Origin: Pseudovibrio axinellae
Lineage (GTDB): Bacteria > Pseudomonadota > Alphaproteobacteria > Rhizobiales > Stappiaceae
Reading direction: 5' to 3'
Assembly (NCBI RefSeq): GCF_900110875.1
Contig: NZ_FOFM01000012.1
Location: 43,950 to 107,949, forward strand
DNA: 64,000 nucleotides
Numbering within the stretch: position 1 is the stretch's first letter; each line of letters starts with the position of its first letter. Shown one piece after another: positions 15,876-25,400 of this stretch. Position numbers and translations under genes: made by a program. The notes under the pieces are model-generated. The model saw only the letters and a program-made list of their open reading frames with translations, was not told the DNA's origin and did no database searches.

Positions 15876-17273
15876 TCAGGCGCGTTCAAATCCACGTGCA
15901 ACTTCCCAGTCGGTCACGCGGCGGTCATACTCGTCTTGTTCGATTTTGGCGGCGTGTGCGTAGTGCTCAACCACATCATCACCAAAGGCGTTTCGAAGCA
16001 TGTTAGAGGATTTCATCTCTTGCGCGGCATCGCGCAAGTTCTTCGGAATTTCGCGAATATCAGCGCTTCCATAGGCATCGCCGCGGAACTCTGGTTCAAG
16101 CTCCAGCTCATTTTCGATGCCATAAATACCAGCAGCAAGCAGAGCGGCCATAGCAAGGTATGGGTTAAGATCAGCCCCACCCACGCGGCACTCAACCCGC
16201 ACGGCTTTGGTGCCATCACCGCATACGCGGTATCCGGCGGTGCGATTATCCAGGCTCCAGATCGCTTTGGTTGGTGCAAACGTACCTTCGGCAAAGCGTT
16301 TGTAGGAGTTGATGTTTGGTGCAAGGAAATAAGTGATTTCGCTTGCGTGTTTCAAAAGACCAGCCAGATACTGGCGCATCACCTTAGACATGCCGTATTC
16401 GCCAGCGGGGTCATGGAACAAGGATTCGCCGTTCTTCCCCCAAAGGGACTGGTGTACGTGTGAAGAGTTGCCAGCAGCCTCATAGCTCCACTTAGCCATA
16501 AAGCTAACGCTTTGGCCCTGCTGCCATGCCATCTCTTTACAGCCGTTTTTGATAATGGAGTGGCGATCCGCCATTTTCAAAGCATCAGAATACCGAACGT
16601 TTATCTCTTCCTGGCCCGCATCAGCTTCCCCCTTGGAGCATTCCACTGGAATGTCAGCGCCGTTCAGGCCATTGCGAATGGCGCGCATGACGTTCTCTTC
16701 CTTGGTGGTCTGGAAGATGTGGTAGTCCTCGTTGTAGTTGGAAACTGGGTTCAGGCCGCGGTAACCCTGTGCGCCTGCTTCTTCATAGCTTTGCTTGAAG
16801 ATGAAGAATTCCAGCTCGGTTGCCATGTTGGCGGTCATTCCCATGCCTTCAAGACGGTCCACCTGTTTTTTCAAAATGGCGCGAGGCGAGTGGGGAACTT
16901 CCTTATGGGTGTGGTGGTCCAATACATCGCAAAGAACAAGCGCAGTCCCTTCCAGCCAAGGAATAACACGCAATGTATCTAAGTCGGGTTTCATGACATA
17001 GTCGCCATACCCAGCCTCCCAACTGGTGGATTTGTATCCATCTGGCGTGTTCATTTCCATATCTGTCGCCAGCAGGTAGTTACAGCAGTGCGTTTCTTCC
17101 CAAGCGCTGTTCACGAAGAACTCGGCTTGAAAGCGTTTGCCCATCAAACGACCCTGCATATCAACCTGTGCCACGACAACGGTGTCAATCTCACCGGTGC
17201 CGACCAGCTCACGCAGCTCTTCAAGGGTCAGCTTTCCGGTTCTACGTGTCTTTTTAGTTTCTTCTCGCAACAT
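15876..17273 (-). CDS. glutamine synthetase family ligase (gamma-glutamyl-amine type)
   Basis: A 465-residue protein of the GS fold with N-terminal beta-grasp and C-terminal catalytic domains. Visible motifs are VECSKGEADAGQEEINV (metal and glutamate site), SFMAKW with SSHVHQSLW (the HVHxS ATP/metal loop) and RVECRVGGADLNPYLAMAALLAAG (Arg and Glu site). It resembles PuuA and related enzymes that join an amine to the gamma-carboxylate of glutamate rather than true GlnA: the N-terminal half is divergent and the context is catabolic, with an alcohol and an aldehyde dehydrogenase downstream. This fits activation of an amine or amino alcohol as its gamma-glutamyl amide. The substrate is not known. 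Confidence 0.88.
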   Translation of the reverse strand: MLREETKKTRRTGKLTLEELRELVGTGEIDTVVVAQVDMQGRLMGKRFQAEFFVNSAWEETHCCNYLLATDMEMNTPDGYKSTSWEAGYGDYVMKPDLDTLRVIPWLEGTALVLCDVLDHHTHKEVPHSPRAILKKQVDRLEGMGMTANMATELEFFIFKQSYEEAGAQGYRGLNPVSNYNEDYHIFQTTKEENVMRAIRNGLNGADIPVECSKGEADAGQEEINVRYSDALKMADRHSIIKNGCKEMAWQQGQSVSFMAKWSYEAAGNSSHVHQSLWGKNGESLFHDPAGEYGMSKVMRQYLAGLLKHASEITYFLAPNINSYKRFAEGTFAPTKAIWSLDNRTAGYRVCGDGTKAVRVECRVGGADLNPYLAMAALLAAGIYGIENELELEPEFRGDAYGSADIREIPKNLRDAAQEMKSSNMLRNAFGDDVVEHYAHAAKIEQDEYDRRVTDWEVARGFERA

Positions 17274-17363
17274 ACCTGTTCCCCGAGGACCAATTTGTGA
17301 GCGGCTAATGCGGTCGCCTCTCCTGCGAACACCAGCAGCACTAAGATCTTAATTCAATTGGGT

Positions 17364-17388
17364 GGTCGGCCCGTAGTCCGGGACGACC
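17364..17388 (-). terminator. intra-operon hairpin between dctP and the GS-like gene
   Basis: A stem GGTCG-CCCG / CGGG-CGACC with one internal mismatch and a 5-base loop. No T tract follows. It lies between the abundant binding-protein gene and the enzyme genes and could stabilise or partly terminate the transcript so that dctP is made in excess. Confidence 0.35.
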
Positions 17389-17409
17389 AGTCTTGAAATA
17401 TGTACTCGC

Positions 17410-18465
17410 TTATCCGTAACGGTAAGGACGTCCGGCCTTAGCCATCGCAGCGTTGTATTCCTTCAGGATTTTAACAACACGCGCGTTGCGCTCAGACTTG
17501 GCTGCGATCTCATCCCAGAATTTGTGTGCTTCTGTTTCTACAGTTGCCCACTCTTCATCTGGAATGGTGGTCAGTTCCATTTTTTCGCCCTGCGTGCGCA
17601 GCTTCGCTTCACCCGCCCAATACCAATGCTGGCGGTAGTAGTGGGAGCTGTCCATGCACAGGTTAAAGAGTGTTTTGAGGTGAGCTGGCAGCTCATTCCA
17701 ACGCTCTTCGTTTGCAAAGTAGGACCCGGCCCAGGCACCAGAGATGTTGTTAGTGAGGAAGTAGTTGGTCACGTCTGCCCAGCCAACTGTGTAATCCTCA
17801 GTGATACCGGACCATGCAATTCCGTCCAGCTCACCAGTCTGCATTGCAACTTCAATGTCTTCCCATGGTAGGGTAACCGGCACAACGCCAAAGCGAGTGA
17901 GGAACTTACCAGCAGTTGGGAACGTGAAGACGCGCTTGCCCTTCAGGTCCGCAAGGCTTCGGATTGGGTCTTTTGTCGCAAAGTGACAAGGGTCCCATGC
18001 ACCGGCAGAAAGCCACTTAACGCCCTCTACTTCGTCATAGGCTTCTTCCCAGATCTCTTTAAGGCCCCAGTGGTTAAACAGCGCCGGAACATCGAGGCTG
18101 TAACGAGAGGCGAACGGGAAATAGCCGCCGAAAACGGACACATCGACCGGCGCTGCGATGGAATCATCGTCAGACTGAACCGCATCAATTGTACCGCGCT
18201 GCATGGCACGGAACAGCTCGCCAGTTGGAACCAGCTGATCTGCATAGTACAGCTCGATTTCCATCTCACCGTTGGCAGCCTTGTTGAAGGCGTCAATCGA
18301 TGGCTTGATGACGTGCTGTGCAAGTGCTGCACCGGCATAGGTCTGAAGACGCCACTTGATTGGACGACCAGCGGCATGTACGGCTGGTGCTGCAAGCGTG
18401 GTTGCACCGGCAGCAGCAACGGTTGTCAAACCGGCTTTCTTAAGAAAATCACGTCTATTTGTCAT
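17410..18465 (-). CDS. dctP: TRAP transporter substrate-binding protein (Tat-exported)
   Basis: A 351-residue periplasmic receptor. The start at 18465 (MTNRRDFLKKAG) follows AAGGGG and yields a twin-arginine signal, RRDFLK, with a cleavage region ending AVHAAG. The body resembles the alpha-keto-acid binding TakP branch (LKGKRVFTFPTAGKFLTRFGV, MQTGELDGIAWSG, WYWAGEAKL) rather than the DctP copy at 5508-6557. This branch often dimerises and binds 2-oxo acids. Here the ligand should feed the gamma-glutamyl block. It is third in the TRAP set, 140 bp after dctM. Confidence 0.92.
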   Translation of the reverse strand: MTNRRDFLKKAGLTTVAAAGATTLAAPAVHAAGRPIKWRLQTYAGAALAQHVIKPSIDAFNKAANGEMEIELYYADQLVPTGELFRAMQRGTIDAVQSDDDSIAAPVDVSVFGGYFPFASRYSLDVPALFNHWGLKEIWEEAYDEVEGVKWLSAGAWDPCHFATKDPIRSLADLKGKRVFTFPTAGKFLTRFGVVPVTLPWEDIEVAMQTGELDGIAWSGITEDYTVGWADVTNYFLTNNISGAWAGSYFANEERWNELPAHLKTLFNLCMDSSHYYRQHWYWAGEAKLRTQGEKMELTTIPDEEWATVETEAHKFWDEIAAKSERNARVVKILKEYNAAMAKAGRPYRYG

Positions 18466-18605
18466 ACTCAATTCCCCTTGGAATATGAATTTTCAACCCC
18501 TCAGTACCGGTGGAATTTTTTATAGCGAGGGAGGTGATTTTTATCTCTCTCCATCCGGAATTTGCGAATTACTTCAAACTCTACGCTGACATGGTCTCCA
18601 CCTCG

Positions 18606-19931
18606 TCAGCGCGAGTAATACAGATTTGGTAGCCACAGAGCGATCTGCGGAAAGACTGTGACGAGTGCCAACCCAAAGACCATGATCGCGACAAACGGAA
18701 CGATGGACTTGTAGATGTCCTTCAAAGAAATCTCCGGCGGGGCCATGGCGCGCATTAGGAATAGATTATACCCGAATGGCGGTGTCATATAAGCGATTTG
18801 ACAGGTTATGGTGTAAAGCACGCCGTACCAAACAAGATCAAAGCCAAGCATCTTTACCAGCGGTACGTAAAGCGGAGCCACAATCACTAACATTGCGGTG
18901 TCATCCAGGAACATGCCCATGATGATGTAGGAGAGCTGCATCAGGAGCAGAATCTCCCAGGGACCAAGCCCCAGTTCACCTACAAAGAAACGCTCAATTG
19001 CACGCACAGCGCCCAGACCGTCAAACACTGCGCCAAAACACAAAGCTGCAAGAATGATCCACATGAACATACAGCTGATCTGCAATGTCTTTTCAGTGGT
19101 GATGTGAATAAGGCGGAAGGATAACCGGCCTTTCAACGCTGCTGCGAGTGTGGCAGCTGTTGCACCAACAGCGGAGCTTTCCACCAAGCTTGTAATGCCC
19201 ATCAGGAACAGACCGGTCATACAAAAGAAGATTGCAACCGGGATAATGCCTGCGCGCAACAAACGAAGCTTTTCTGACCATGTGATTTCCGCCCGCTCTT
19301 CTTCCGATAACGTTGGCCCAAGCTCAGGCTGAATCTTACAACGGATCACGATGTACAAGATGAACAGCCCAGCAAGCAGCAGGCCCGGAAGGGCGCCAGC
19401 GAGCCAGAGTTTGCCCACTGGCTGACGCGCTATCATACCATACAGCACAAGAACAACGCTTGGCGGAACAAGGATGCCGAGAGACGAGCCTGCCTGAATA
19501 ACGCCGGTCACCATGACCTTGTCATAACCACGACGCAACAGTTCTGGCAATGCAATGGTTGCCCCGATGGCCATACCGGCCACAGACAGACCATTCATGG
19601 CAGAAATCATCACCATGAGGCCGACTGTGCCGATCGCCAATCCGCCATGCAGGTTTCCGGTCCAGACATGGAACATCTTATAAAGATCTTCGGCAATGCC
19701 TGACTCAGAGAGCATATACCCCATAAAGATGAAGAGTGGCAGCGTGAGGAGCGGATACCATTTCATCAACTTCATGCTGGCGGAAAAGGCGATTTCTGAC
19801 CCGCCATCGCCCCAAAGAAGCAGGGCGGCGATAACAGCGACAGATCCGATTGCAGCAAAAACGCGTTGCCCGGTTAGAAGCATCAACATCATGCTGGAGA
19901 ACATTAATACAGCGATGAGTTCATAGCTCAT
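18606..19931 (-). CDS. dctM: TRAP transporter large permease
   Basis: A 441-residue DctM-type membrane subunit with about twelve hydrophobic segments and the conserved stretches MISAMNGLSVAGMAIGATIALPE and SLGILVPPSVVLVLYGMIARQP. Start overlaps the dctQ stop by 4 bp. It works with the small permease upstream and the Tat-exported binding protein downstream. Confidence 0.95.
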   Translation of the reverse strand: MSYELIAVLMFSSMMLMLLTGQRVFAAIGSVAVIAALLLWGDGGSEIAFSASMKLMKWYPLLTLPLFIFMGYMLSESGIAEDLYKMFHVWTGNLHGGLAIGTVGLMVMISAMNGLSVAGMAIGATIALPELLRRGYDKVMVTGVIQAGSSLGILVPPSVVLVLYGMIARQPVGKLWLAGALPGLLLAGLFILYIVIRCKIQPELGPTLSEEERAEITWSEKLRLLRAGIIPVAIFFCMTGLFLMGITSLVESSAVGATAATLAAALKGRLSFRLIHITTEKTLQISCMFMWIILAALCFGAVFDGLGAVRAIERFFVGELGLGPWEILLLMQLSYIIMGMFLDDTAMLVIVAPLYVPLVKMLGFDLVWYGVLYTITCQIAYMTPPFGYNLFLMRAMAPPEISLKDIYKSIVPFVAIMVFGLALVTVFPQIALWLPNLYYSR

Positions 19932-20437
19932 GGCACAGGCCTCCCAAGGGCGGCTGCCAGATCTTTAATGAACGTCGCAATAGCTTGGAGCAGCATCAAG
20001 AATATTCCGAAACACATAACGGCTTTGATAGGGGCCATTGGTGGAGCCCAGGCCGAGTAACTTTCCTCCCCGTATTTGACGGCGTATTCCAACGAGGAAA
20101 GGCCGCCGTACAGGAGGAAGACAAGATAGAAAATCAGAAGCAGGATGGTCATCACATCCATGGTGGCTTTGCGCCGCGGCGACCAGGAGCCGTAAAACAG
20201 ATCCATCCGCACATGGGACTGGGTTTGCATGGAATATGCGCCGCCAAGCAGGTAATAAGCTGCCATGGTGAACTGAGCGGTTTCCAGCGTCCAAAGGGGC
20301 GGCGCCAAAAAGGTTTTTGCAAATGAGGAGTAAAGCAGCACTCCCAGCATGACGAAGATGAGATACATGGCAAAGCGACCAACATACTTGTTGATCCAGT
20401 CCACGTATTTCACAAATATAACGAGTGGCTTTGGCAT
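19928..20437 (-). CDS. dctQ: TRAP transporter small permease
   Basis: About 169 residues with four membrane helices. The start at 20437 (MPKPLVIFVKYVDW) is a single base after the TGA of the amidohydrolase-like gene, so translation is coupled; the reading frame extends 63 bp further upstream inside that gene. The MQTQSHVRMDLFYG stretch is the conserved loop of DctQ proteins. Confidence 0.9.
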   Translation of the reverse strand: MPKPLVIFVKYVDWINKYVGRFAMYLIFVMLGVLLYSSFAKTFLAPPLWTLETAQFTMAAYYLLGGAYSMQTQSHVRMDLFYGSWSPRRKATMDVMTILLLIFYLVFLLYGGLSSLEYAVKYGEESYSAWAPPMAPIKAVMCFGIFLMLLQAIATFIKDLAAALGRPVP

Positions 20438-20438
20438 G

Positions 20439-21275
20439 TCAGTCTGCTGCCCTTGTTTTCGTAAAAGCCCTCGGCTCATGGGCCGTCGTTTCGTTTTCAA
20501 ACTGTGGCAGCACTTGCAAAACTGCGTCGCCTATCACCTTTGCAACGGTCTCCTGTCCCGATCTGTCCGCGATCAGGTCGTTCCGCACTTCGATCATAAC
20601 GTTGAGCAGGCCGCGGGACTGTGCCAGAGACACAAGGGTATGCGTAACCCCGTCTTCCGGACCGTATGGTTGGTTTCTTTGGATGTCGTATTGAGAGGAG
20701 CGCGACAGTACCTCAAGTAGTGCCTCTGCAAAACGCGTGTCGCTGTCGTGCAAAATGCCGAGTTCGACGTCTCGTGTCTTCCCGTTGTAAACCGGCGTGA
20801 ACGAGTGAATAGTGATCATGACCGGCAGTTGACCACTTACCTGCTTGGCATCGATCGTGTCCCTTACACAGGCCTGAAACGGAAGATAATATCGGTTAAT
20901 CCGATCCGCACGCTGCTCGTCGCTCAGAGAAACATTGCCCGGCACCTCGTAGATTTCGCTCTTAACCGGCATGGCGCTATCGGCTTCCGGTGGTCGATTG
21001 CAATCGTAAACAAGGCGCGAAATTCTCTGGGCGACCAGCGGTGCGTCAAGGCGTGCAGACAGCATTTGCGCAACTGCCAGGGCACCTGGGTCCCAAGCCG
21101 CATGACTTTCTGCTGCAGCCTTATCAAGGCCAAGTCCGTTCAAATATGCTGGAATTGCTTTTGAGGCGTGTTCACATACCAATACAATCGGTGCTGAACC
21201 GGCTGTATTGATTGTTTCAACCGTATTCCCCACGGCAGAATCTATCGGGTCATTTGAGACCTGAGACAAGACCAC
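20439..21275 (-). CDS. N-formylglutamate amidohydrolase family protein
   Basis: A 278-residue protein of the N-formylglutamate amidohydrolase (HutG-type) fold, a zinc carboxypeptidase-like family. Motifs include VLVCEHASKAIPAYL (near residue 32), a WDPGALAVA segment, RLVYDCNRP and, later, ITIHSFTPVY with the probable zinc His. No histidine-utilisation genes are near. First in an operon with a GS-like ligase, it may release glutamate or an acyl group from a gamma-glutamyl or N-acyl intermediate; that is inference. The apparent start is GTG at 21275, but a TTG at 21269 sits at better spacing from GGAGG. Confidence 0.85.
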   Translation of the reverse strand: MVLSQVSNDPIDSAVGNTVETINTAGSAPIVLVCEHASKAIPAYLNGLGLDKAAAESHAAWDPGALAVAQMLSARLDAPLVAQRISRLVYDCNRPPEADSAMPVKSEIYEVPGNVSLSDEQRADRINRYYLPFQACVRDTIDAKQVSGQLPVMITIHSFTPVYNGKTRDVELGILHDSDTRFAEALLEVLSRSSQYDIQRNQPYGPEDGVTHTLVSLAQSRGLLNVMIEVRNDLIADRSGQETVAKVIGDAVLQVLPQFENETTAHEPRAFTKTRAAD

Positions 21276-21428
21276 CCCTCCGATACATCTTGTTTTTCCT
21301 TGAACTTTCAGTCGTTTTTTTCGTAAAACAGATTCTGAAATAAATGTTCCTGCGGATGGTAGTCTGTATCGTTCATTACATAAAGCCTAAAATCTAGGCA
21401 AATATACATATATAGGTAGGTAAGACGC

Positions 21429-22304
21429 GTGCGAGACCCAAATGAGCAGACAGTAGCGGAGAAATTACGCTTACACTTTAATGGGTTAACTCGTGCGGAG
21501 CGCCAACTGACGGTCACACTCCTATCCAACTATCCCATGAGCGGCCTGGGCAGTATTTCAGAACTTGCAAAGGCGGCAGACGTGTCTGGTCCGACAGTGG
21601 TTCGGATGGCACAAAAGATTGGATTTGCGGGGTTTTCCGAGCTGCAGGCGGCGCTGCGATCGGAAGTTGAAGAAACGATTTCCAACCCTATTTCCAAGCA
21701 GGAACGCTGGACGAGAAATGCACCTGATGCTCATATTCTAAACAGATTTGCAGATGCGGTCATCGACAACCTGAAACAAACCTTACAACAGCTCGATACG
21801 AAAAGTTTTGATGAAACGGTACGTTTGTTGACGGATCGCGAGCGGGCTGTCCACATTGTTGGCGGGCGTATCACACGTGCTCTGTCAGACTATTTCTTTA
21901 CGCATTTGCAGGTGATCCGTGATGACGTGATTGCCATTGCCTCAAATGCAAACACTTGGCCGCACTATTTGCTGAATATGAAGCCAGGTGATGTAGTGGT
22001 GGTTTTCGATATCCGCCGTTATGAGCATGACATCCTGCGTTTTGTGGACCTTGCAAGAGAACGTGGTGTGCTGGTGATCGTCTTTACTGACCAATGGGCC
22101 TCCCCTGCAGCTGTGAATGCGGAGTATGTATTTAACGCCCGTATTGAAGCACCTTCCGCCTGGGACAGCACGGTGGTGATTATGTTCATCCTTGAGGCGA
22201 TGATTGAAGCAATGACCACCACAACTTGGGAAGTCACCAAGGACCGGATGAATACCTTGGAGACCTTATTCGATAGAACGAAAATGTTTAGTAAATCCAG
22301 TTAG
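21429..22304 (+). CDS. RpiR/MurR family transcriptional regulator
   Basis: A 291-residue regulator with an N-terminal helix-turn-helix (SISELAKAADVSGPTVVRMAQKIGFAGF) and a C-terminal SIS (sugar-isomerase-like) effector domain (AVHIVGGRITRALSDYF, GDVVVVFDIRRYEHDIL). It starts with GTG and is divergent from the amidohydrolase/TRAP/GS operon, with about 150 bp between, so it very likely controls that operon. Members usually sense a phosphorylated sugar, but several regulate amine or amino-acid pathways, which would suit this context. Confidence 0.9.
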   Translation: MRDPNEQTVAEKLRLHFNGLTRAERQLTVTLLSNYPMSGLGSISELAKAADVSGPTVVRMAQKIGFAGFSELQAALRSEVEETISNPISKQERWTRNAPDAHILNRFADAVIDNLKQTLQQLDTKSFDETVRLLTDRERAVHIVGGRITRALSDYFFTHLQVIRDDVIAIASNANTWPHYLLNMKPGDVVVVFDIRRYEHDILRFVDLARERGVLVIVFTDQWASPAAVNAEYVFNARIEAPSAWDSTVVIMFILEAMIEAMTTTTWEVTKDRMNTLETLFDRTKMFSKSS

Positions 22305-22858
22305 TTGAGCGAGTCCTGACGAGCTTGACCGAAGCCGGTAAACTCTGCTTTAAAGAGGCTGTAGCTGCATGCAGCCTTCCACCTTCGCGATGCCAAAAAC
22401 TTAAAAACTGGTGCTTCAGAGCGCTGCCGGGTATCGGAGGGAGCATACCTTCGGCGGCCACGTCGCATTTTTACTGTATATCTGCCTCAAGCTTACTGCC
22501 AACCCTGGTTCAATTCGCACTAGATTTTCAGTTCACTCTGATTTTCTTATGTCGCCTTTCTCCATTTAGGATGACCTAAGAAAGGGTTACATGCCGCTTA
22601 AGAGAAGGGGGCTTGGATGCAGCTAACAGTCAGCGCTATACGCCAGAACAACTTTCCGCATTTCGGCCTTTCCCCCGTTGCCGAATACTGGGGTATTTGC
22701 CTTAGCCCACGACATGGTTGCGTGCCCAAGGTGTTCGGCCAGCGAAGTGTCTTTTGTTCTTTTTCTGTTTAACAAGCAACGGCCCATTCACGGGCTTTTT
22801 CCCAGGAACCGACGCAGACTAACCAAATAGTCTCCACCCAAAGCCAAGGTATCTGAAC
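22305..22858. other. long intergenic region before the betaine oxygenase gene
   Basis: About 550 bases without a convincing gene. It presumably holds the gbcA promoter and leader. A weak 5-bp hairpin, GGCCC/GGGCT followed by T5 (22781-22800), lies 60 bp before gbcA. A small inverted repeat GGCTG/CAGCC occurs near 22356. No regulator site could be identified with confidence. Confidence 0.4.
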
Positions 22859-24133
22859 ATGCGCTTTTCCTCTGACATTCAAGAACTTGTGCGCAGTCGT
22901 GTAAAAGGCATGAGCCTTGAAGCGCCTTTTTACAAAGCCCCTGAAATTCATGACCTCGATATAGAGGCGATTTTCGCGCAACACTGGGTTTTCGTTGCTG
23001 TTGAACCAGAGCTGCCTGAACCGGGCGACTGCATCACCGTGCAAATCGGTGCAGCATCTGTTTTGATCTTGCGCGGCGATGACATGGGTATCCGTGCATT
23101 CCACAATGTTTGTCGCCATCGCGGCGCAAAACTTGTCGATGAAGCTGCCACCACCATCGGAAACATTGTCTGCCGCTACCATGGCTGGACGTATAACGAA
23201 GATGGTGATCTGATCCTTGCGGAGCATATGGGAGCTGACTTTGACAAGAGCTGCCACGGCCTGAAAACGGTTCACGTGCGCTCCCTGGCTGGTCTGATCT
23301 TCATCTGCCTTGCTGAAAATGCTCCAGAAGACTTTGAGGAAATGGCGCGCGTCATCGAGCCTTATCTGGCGCCGCATGACGTTGCCAACTGTAAGGTTGC
23401 TCATACCTATGATCTGATAGAGGAAGGCAACTGGAAATTCACGCTAGAAAACAACCGCGAATGTTACCACTGCGAGGGCACGCACCCGCAATTGACAATA
23501 CCTCTTTCCGAGTTTGGGTTTGGATTTTCCGTTGATGATGTCGATGAACGTCGCTCTGAGGATGTAAATAACTATATGGCAGCGGTTGAGAGAGATCATG
23601 CACGCTGGGAAGCCAATGGTCTGCCTTCCATTGAAGAAGAGCGCCTTTCCAACGTGACAGGGTTTCGAACCATGCGCCTCCCGCTCATGGGTGAAGGCGA
23701 GTCGCATACTCTGGATACGAAAGTTGCCTCCAAAAAACTACTAGGCGAGTTGGCCGACCCCAAGCTTGGTGGTTTGAGTTTTTGGACGCATCCAAATTCC
23801 TGGCACCATTTCATGAGCGATCACATTGTAACGTTCTCGGTGTTACCGCTTGCCCCTAACAAGACATTGCTGCGCACCACTTGGCTGGTTCACAAAGACG
23901 CAATTGAGGGCCAGGACTATAACCTCGATAATCTCAAGCAAGTGTGGAAGATGACCAACCATCAGGATGCCGAACTCGTGCGTCTTGCCCAGCTGGGCGT
24001 CGAGCAGAGCGCCTATGAGCCCGGCCCTTACTCTCAATATACTGAACCCCATGTAGAAGCATTCTGCAGCTGGTATTTGGAGCGCTTAGAGGCGCACCTG
24101 CAAGCCAGCCAACCCATGATTGCAGCCGAATGA
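22859..24133 (+). CDS. gbcA: Rieske oxygenase, glycine betaine (or proline betaine) demethylase alpha subunit
   Basis: A 424-residue ring-hydroxylating-type oxygenase. The Rieske 2Fe-2S site is C85-x-H87 and C105-xx-H108 (CRHRGA, CRYHGW). The mononuclear iron site lies in NNRECYHCEGTHP with His204 and His209, plus a C-terminal acidic ligand not pinned here. It resembles GbcA, which oxidatively removes a methyl group from glycine betaine as formaldehyde to give dimethylglycine; the stachydrine demethylase Stc2 is the close alternative. It is coupled by a 4-bp overlap to its reductase and followed by a betaine-type transporter. The dimethylglycine and sarcosine enzymes downstream strongly favour glycine betaine. 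Confidence 0.88.
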   Translation: MRFSSDIQELVRSRVKGMSLEAPFYKAPEIHDLDIEAIFAQHWVFVAVEPELPEPGDCITVQIGAASVLILRGDDMGIRAFHNVCRHRGAKLVDEAATTIGNIVCRYHGWTYNEDGDLILAEHMGADFDKSCHGLKTVHVRSLAGLIFICLAENAPEDFEEMARVIEPYLAPHDVANCKVAHTYDLIEEGNWKFTLENNRECYHCEGTHPQLTIPLSEFGFGFSVDDVDERRSEDVNNYMAAVERDHARWEANGLPSIEEERLSNVTGFRTMRLPLMGEGESHTLDTKVASKKLLGELADPKLGGLSFWTHPNSWHHFMSDHIVTFSVLPLAPNKTLLRTTWLVHKDAIEGQDYNLDNLKQVWKMTNHQDAELVRLAQLGVEQSAYEPGPYSQYTEPHVEAFCSWYLERLEAHLQASQPMIAAE

Positions 24134-25260
24134 CGCAAGATACATACCCGAAAACCGAGGGAGACGCTCGGCCATTCGCAAGTGAAAAATTCACAGAAGC
24201 GACCCGCATTCCAATGTGGGATCCTGAGACTGACGACGTTCTTGTTTGTCGTCAGGTTCGCCAGGAAACACACGATGTAAAGACCTTCCTCTTTTCGGGA
24301 CGTGAACCGCGTGATTTTCGGTTTTACCCGGGGCAGCACATGACATTTGAGCTGCCTGTTGAGGGTATGATTTTTCGAAGCTACACAATATCGGCCTCTG
24401 CCGCGCGCCCATACAGAATAGAAATCACGGTAAAGCGTGTCCCCGGAGGCCCCGGCTCCAACTGGCTTCACGACTATATGGTGCCGGGCAAAGAGATCAA
24501 TGTCTCTGGCCCTGCGGGGGAGTTTACGACTGATGCGACAGCCGATCATAAAGTTCTGTTTATTTCTGCCGGGAGTGGCATCACTCCAATGATGTCTATG
24601 ACCCGTACGGCTTGCGATCTGTCTGAACCATCTGATTTGCATTTCATTCATGCGGCTCGAAGCCCTTCAGATATAATTTTCCGCGAGGAGCTTGCGCTTC
24701 TTGCAGCTCAAAATCCAGGCCTGAAACTTGGATTTACCTGCGATACCGCGTCGGCTCAACACAGTTGGACAGGCTACACTGGCCGGTTGAATATGCAGAT
24801 GCTCTCGCTCATGACCCCGGACTTTATGGAGCGCAAAATTTTTTGCTGCGGGCCTGCCAGCTTTATGGATGGTGTGCGCAACATGTTGCAAAGTACCGAC
24901 TTTGCCATGGAGCGGTATTATGAAGAGAGCTTCGATTTTGGTGCTGAGACAGCAGGAACGGTAGACGACCCAACAGCTGCTCCAGAGATCAGCGATCAAA
25001 CCTTCTTTGTCAGCTTCAGTAAGACGGGTCACGTGGTGGAATGCGGCCCGGGCATTACCCTTTTGTCGGCCGCTCGTGAAGCGGGGCTCTTGCCAATGTC
25101 CTCTTGCCAAAGGGGAATCTGTGGTACGTGTAAATCCATCCTTCATTCTGGCGAGGTTGATATGCAACACGGTGGGGGCATTCGCCAACGTGAGATTGAT
25201 CAGGGCAAGATCTTGATTTGTTGTGCAACACCATTGTCAGACGTGGTGGTCGAACTATGA
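24130..25260 (+). CDS. gbcB: ferredoxin reductase of the betaine demethylase
   Basis: A 376-residue electron-transfer partner for the Rieske oxygenase. It has an FAD domain (RSYTISASA, the RxYS/T motif), an NAD(P) domain (FISAGSGITPMM) and a C-terminal plant-type 2Fe-2S domain with cysteines in CQRGICGTC and a last Cys in LICCATP. It passes electrons from NAD(P)H through FAD and its cluster to GbcA. Its ATG overlaps the gbcA stop by 4 bp. Confidence 0.9.
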   Translation: MTQDTYPKTEGDARPFASEKFTEATRIPMWDPETDDVLVCRQVRQETHDVKTFLFSGREPRDFRFYPGQHMTFELPVEGMIFRSYTISASAARPYRIEITVKRVPGGPGSNWLHDYMVPGKEINVSGPAGEFTTDATADHKVLFISAGSGITPMMSMTRTACDLSEPSDLHFIHAARSPSDIIFREELALLAAQNPGLKLGFTCDTASAQHSWTGYTGRLNMQMLSLMTPDFMERKIFCCGPASFMDGVRNMLQSTDFAMERYYEESFDFGAETAGTVDDPTAAPEISDQTFFVSFSKTGHVVECGPGITLLSAAREAGLLPMSSCQRGICGTCKSILHSGEVDMQHGGGIRQREIDQGKILICCATPLSDVVVEL

Positions 25261-25400
25261 TAGTGTGATATGCCAGCCAGAAGCGCTGCACTAAGAGTTT
25301 TATCTACTGATGCTTTTGGCGTTTTAAAAAAATAAGAAAGGTCCACCAAGGGTCTCTCCTGACGGAAGAATTTCGCAGGTCCATAACAGGAGAAAGTTTT

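Noticed and set aside
22420..22480. A stretch ending GGAGGG...CCTTCGGCGGCCA that resembles the T arm and 3' end of a tRNA
   Set aside because: The T loop lacks TTCGA, and no acceptor, D or anticodon arm could be built upstream.
22325..22579. 84-codon frame upstream of gbcA
   Set aside because: No ribosome site, odd composition and no family resemblance.
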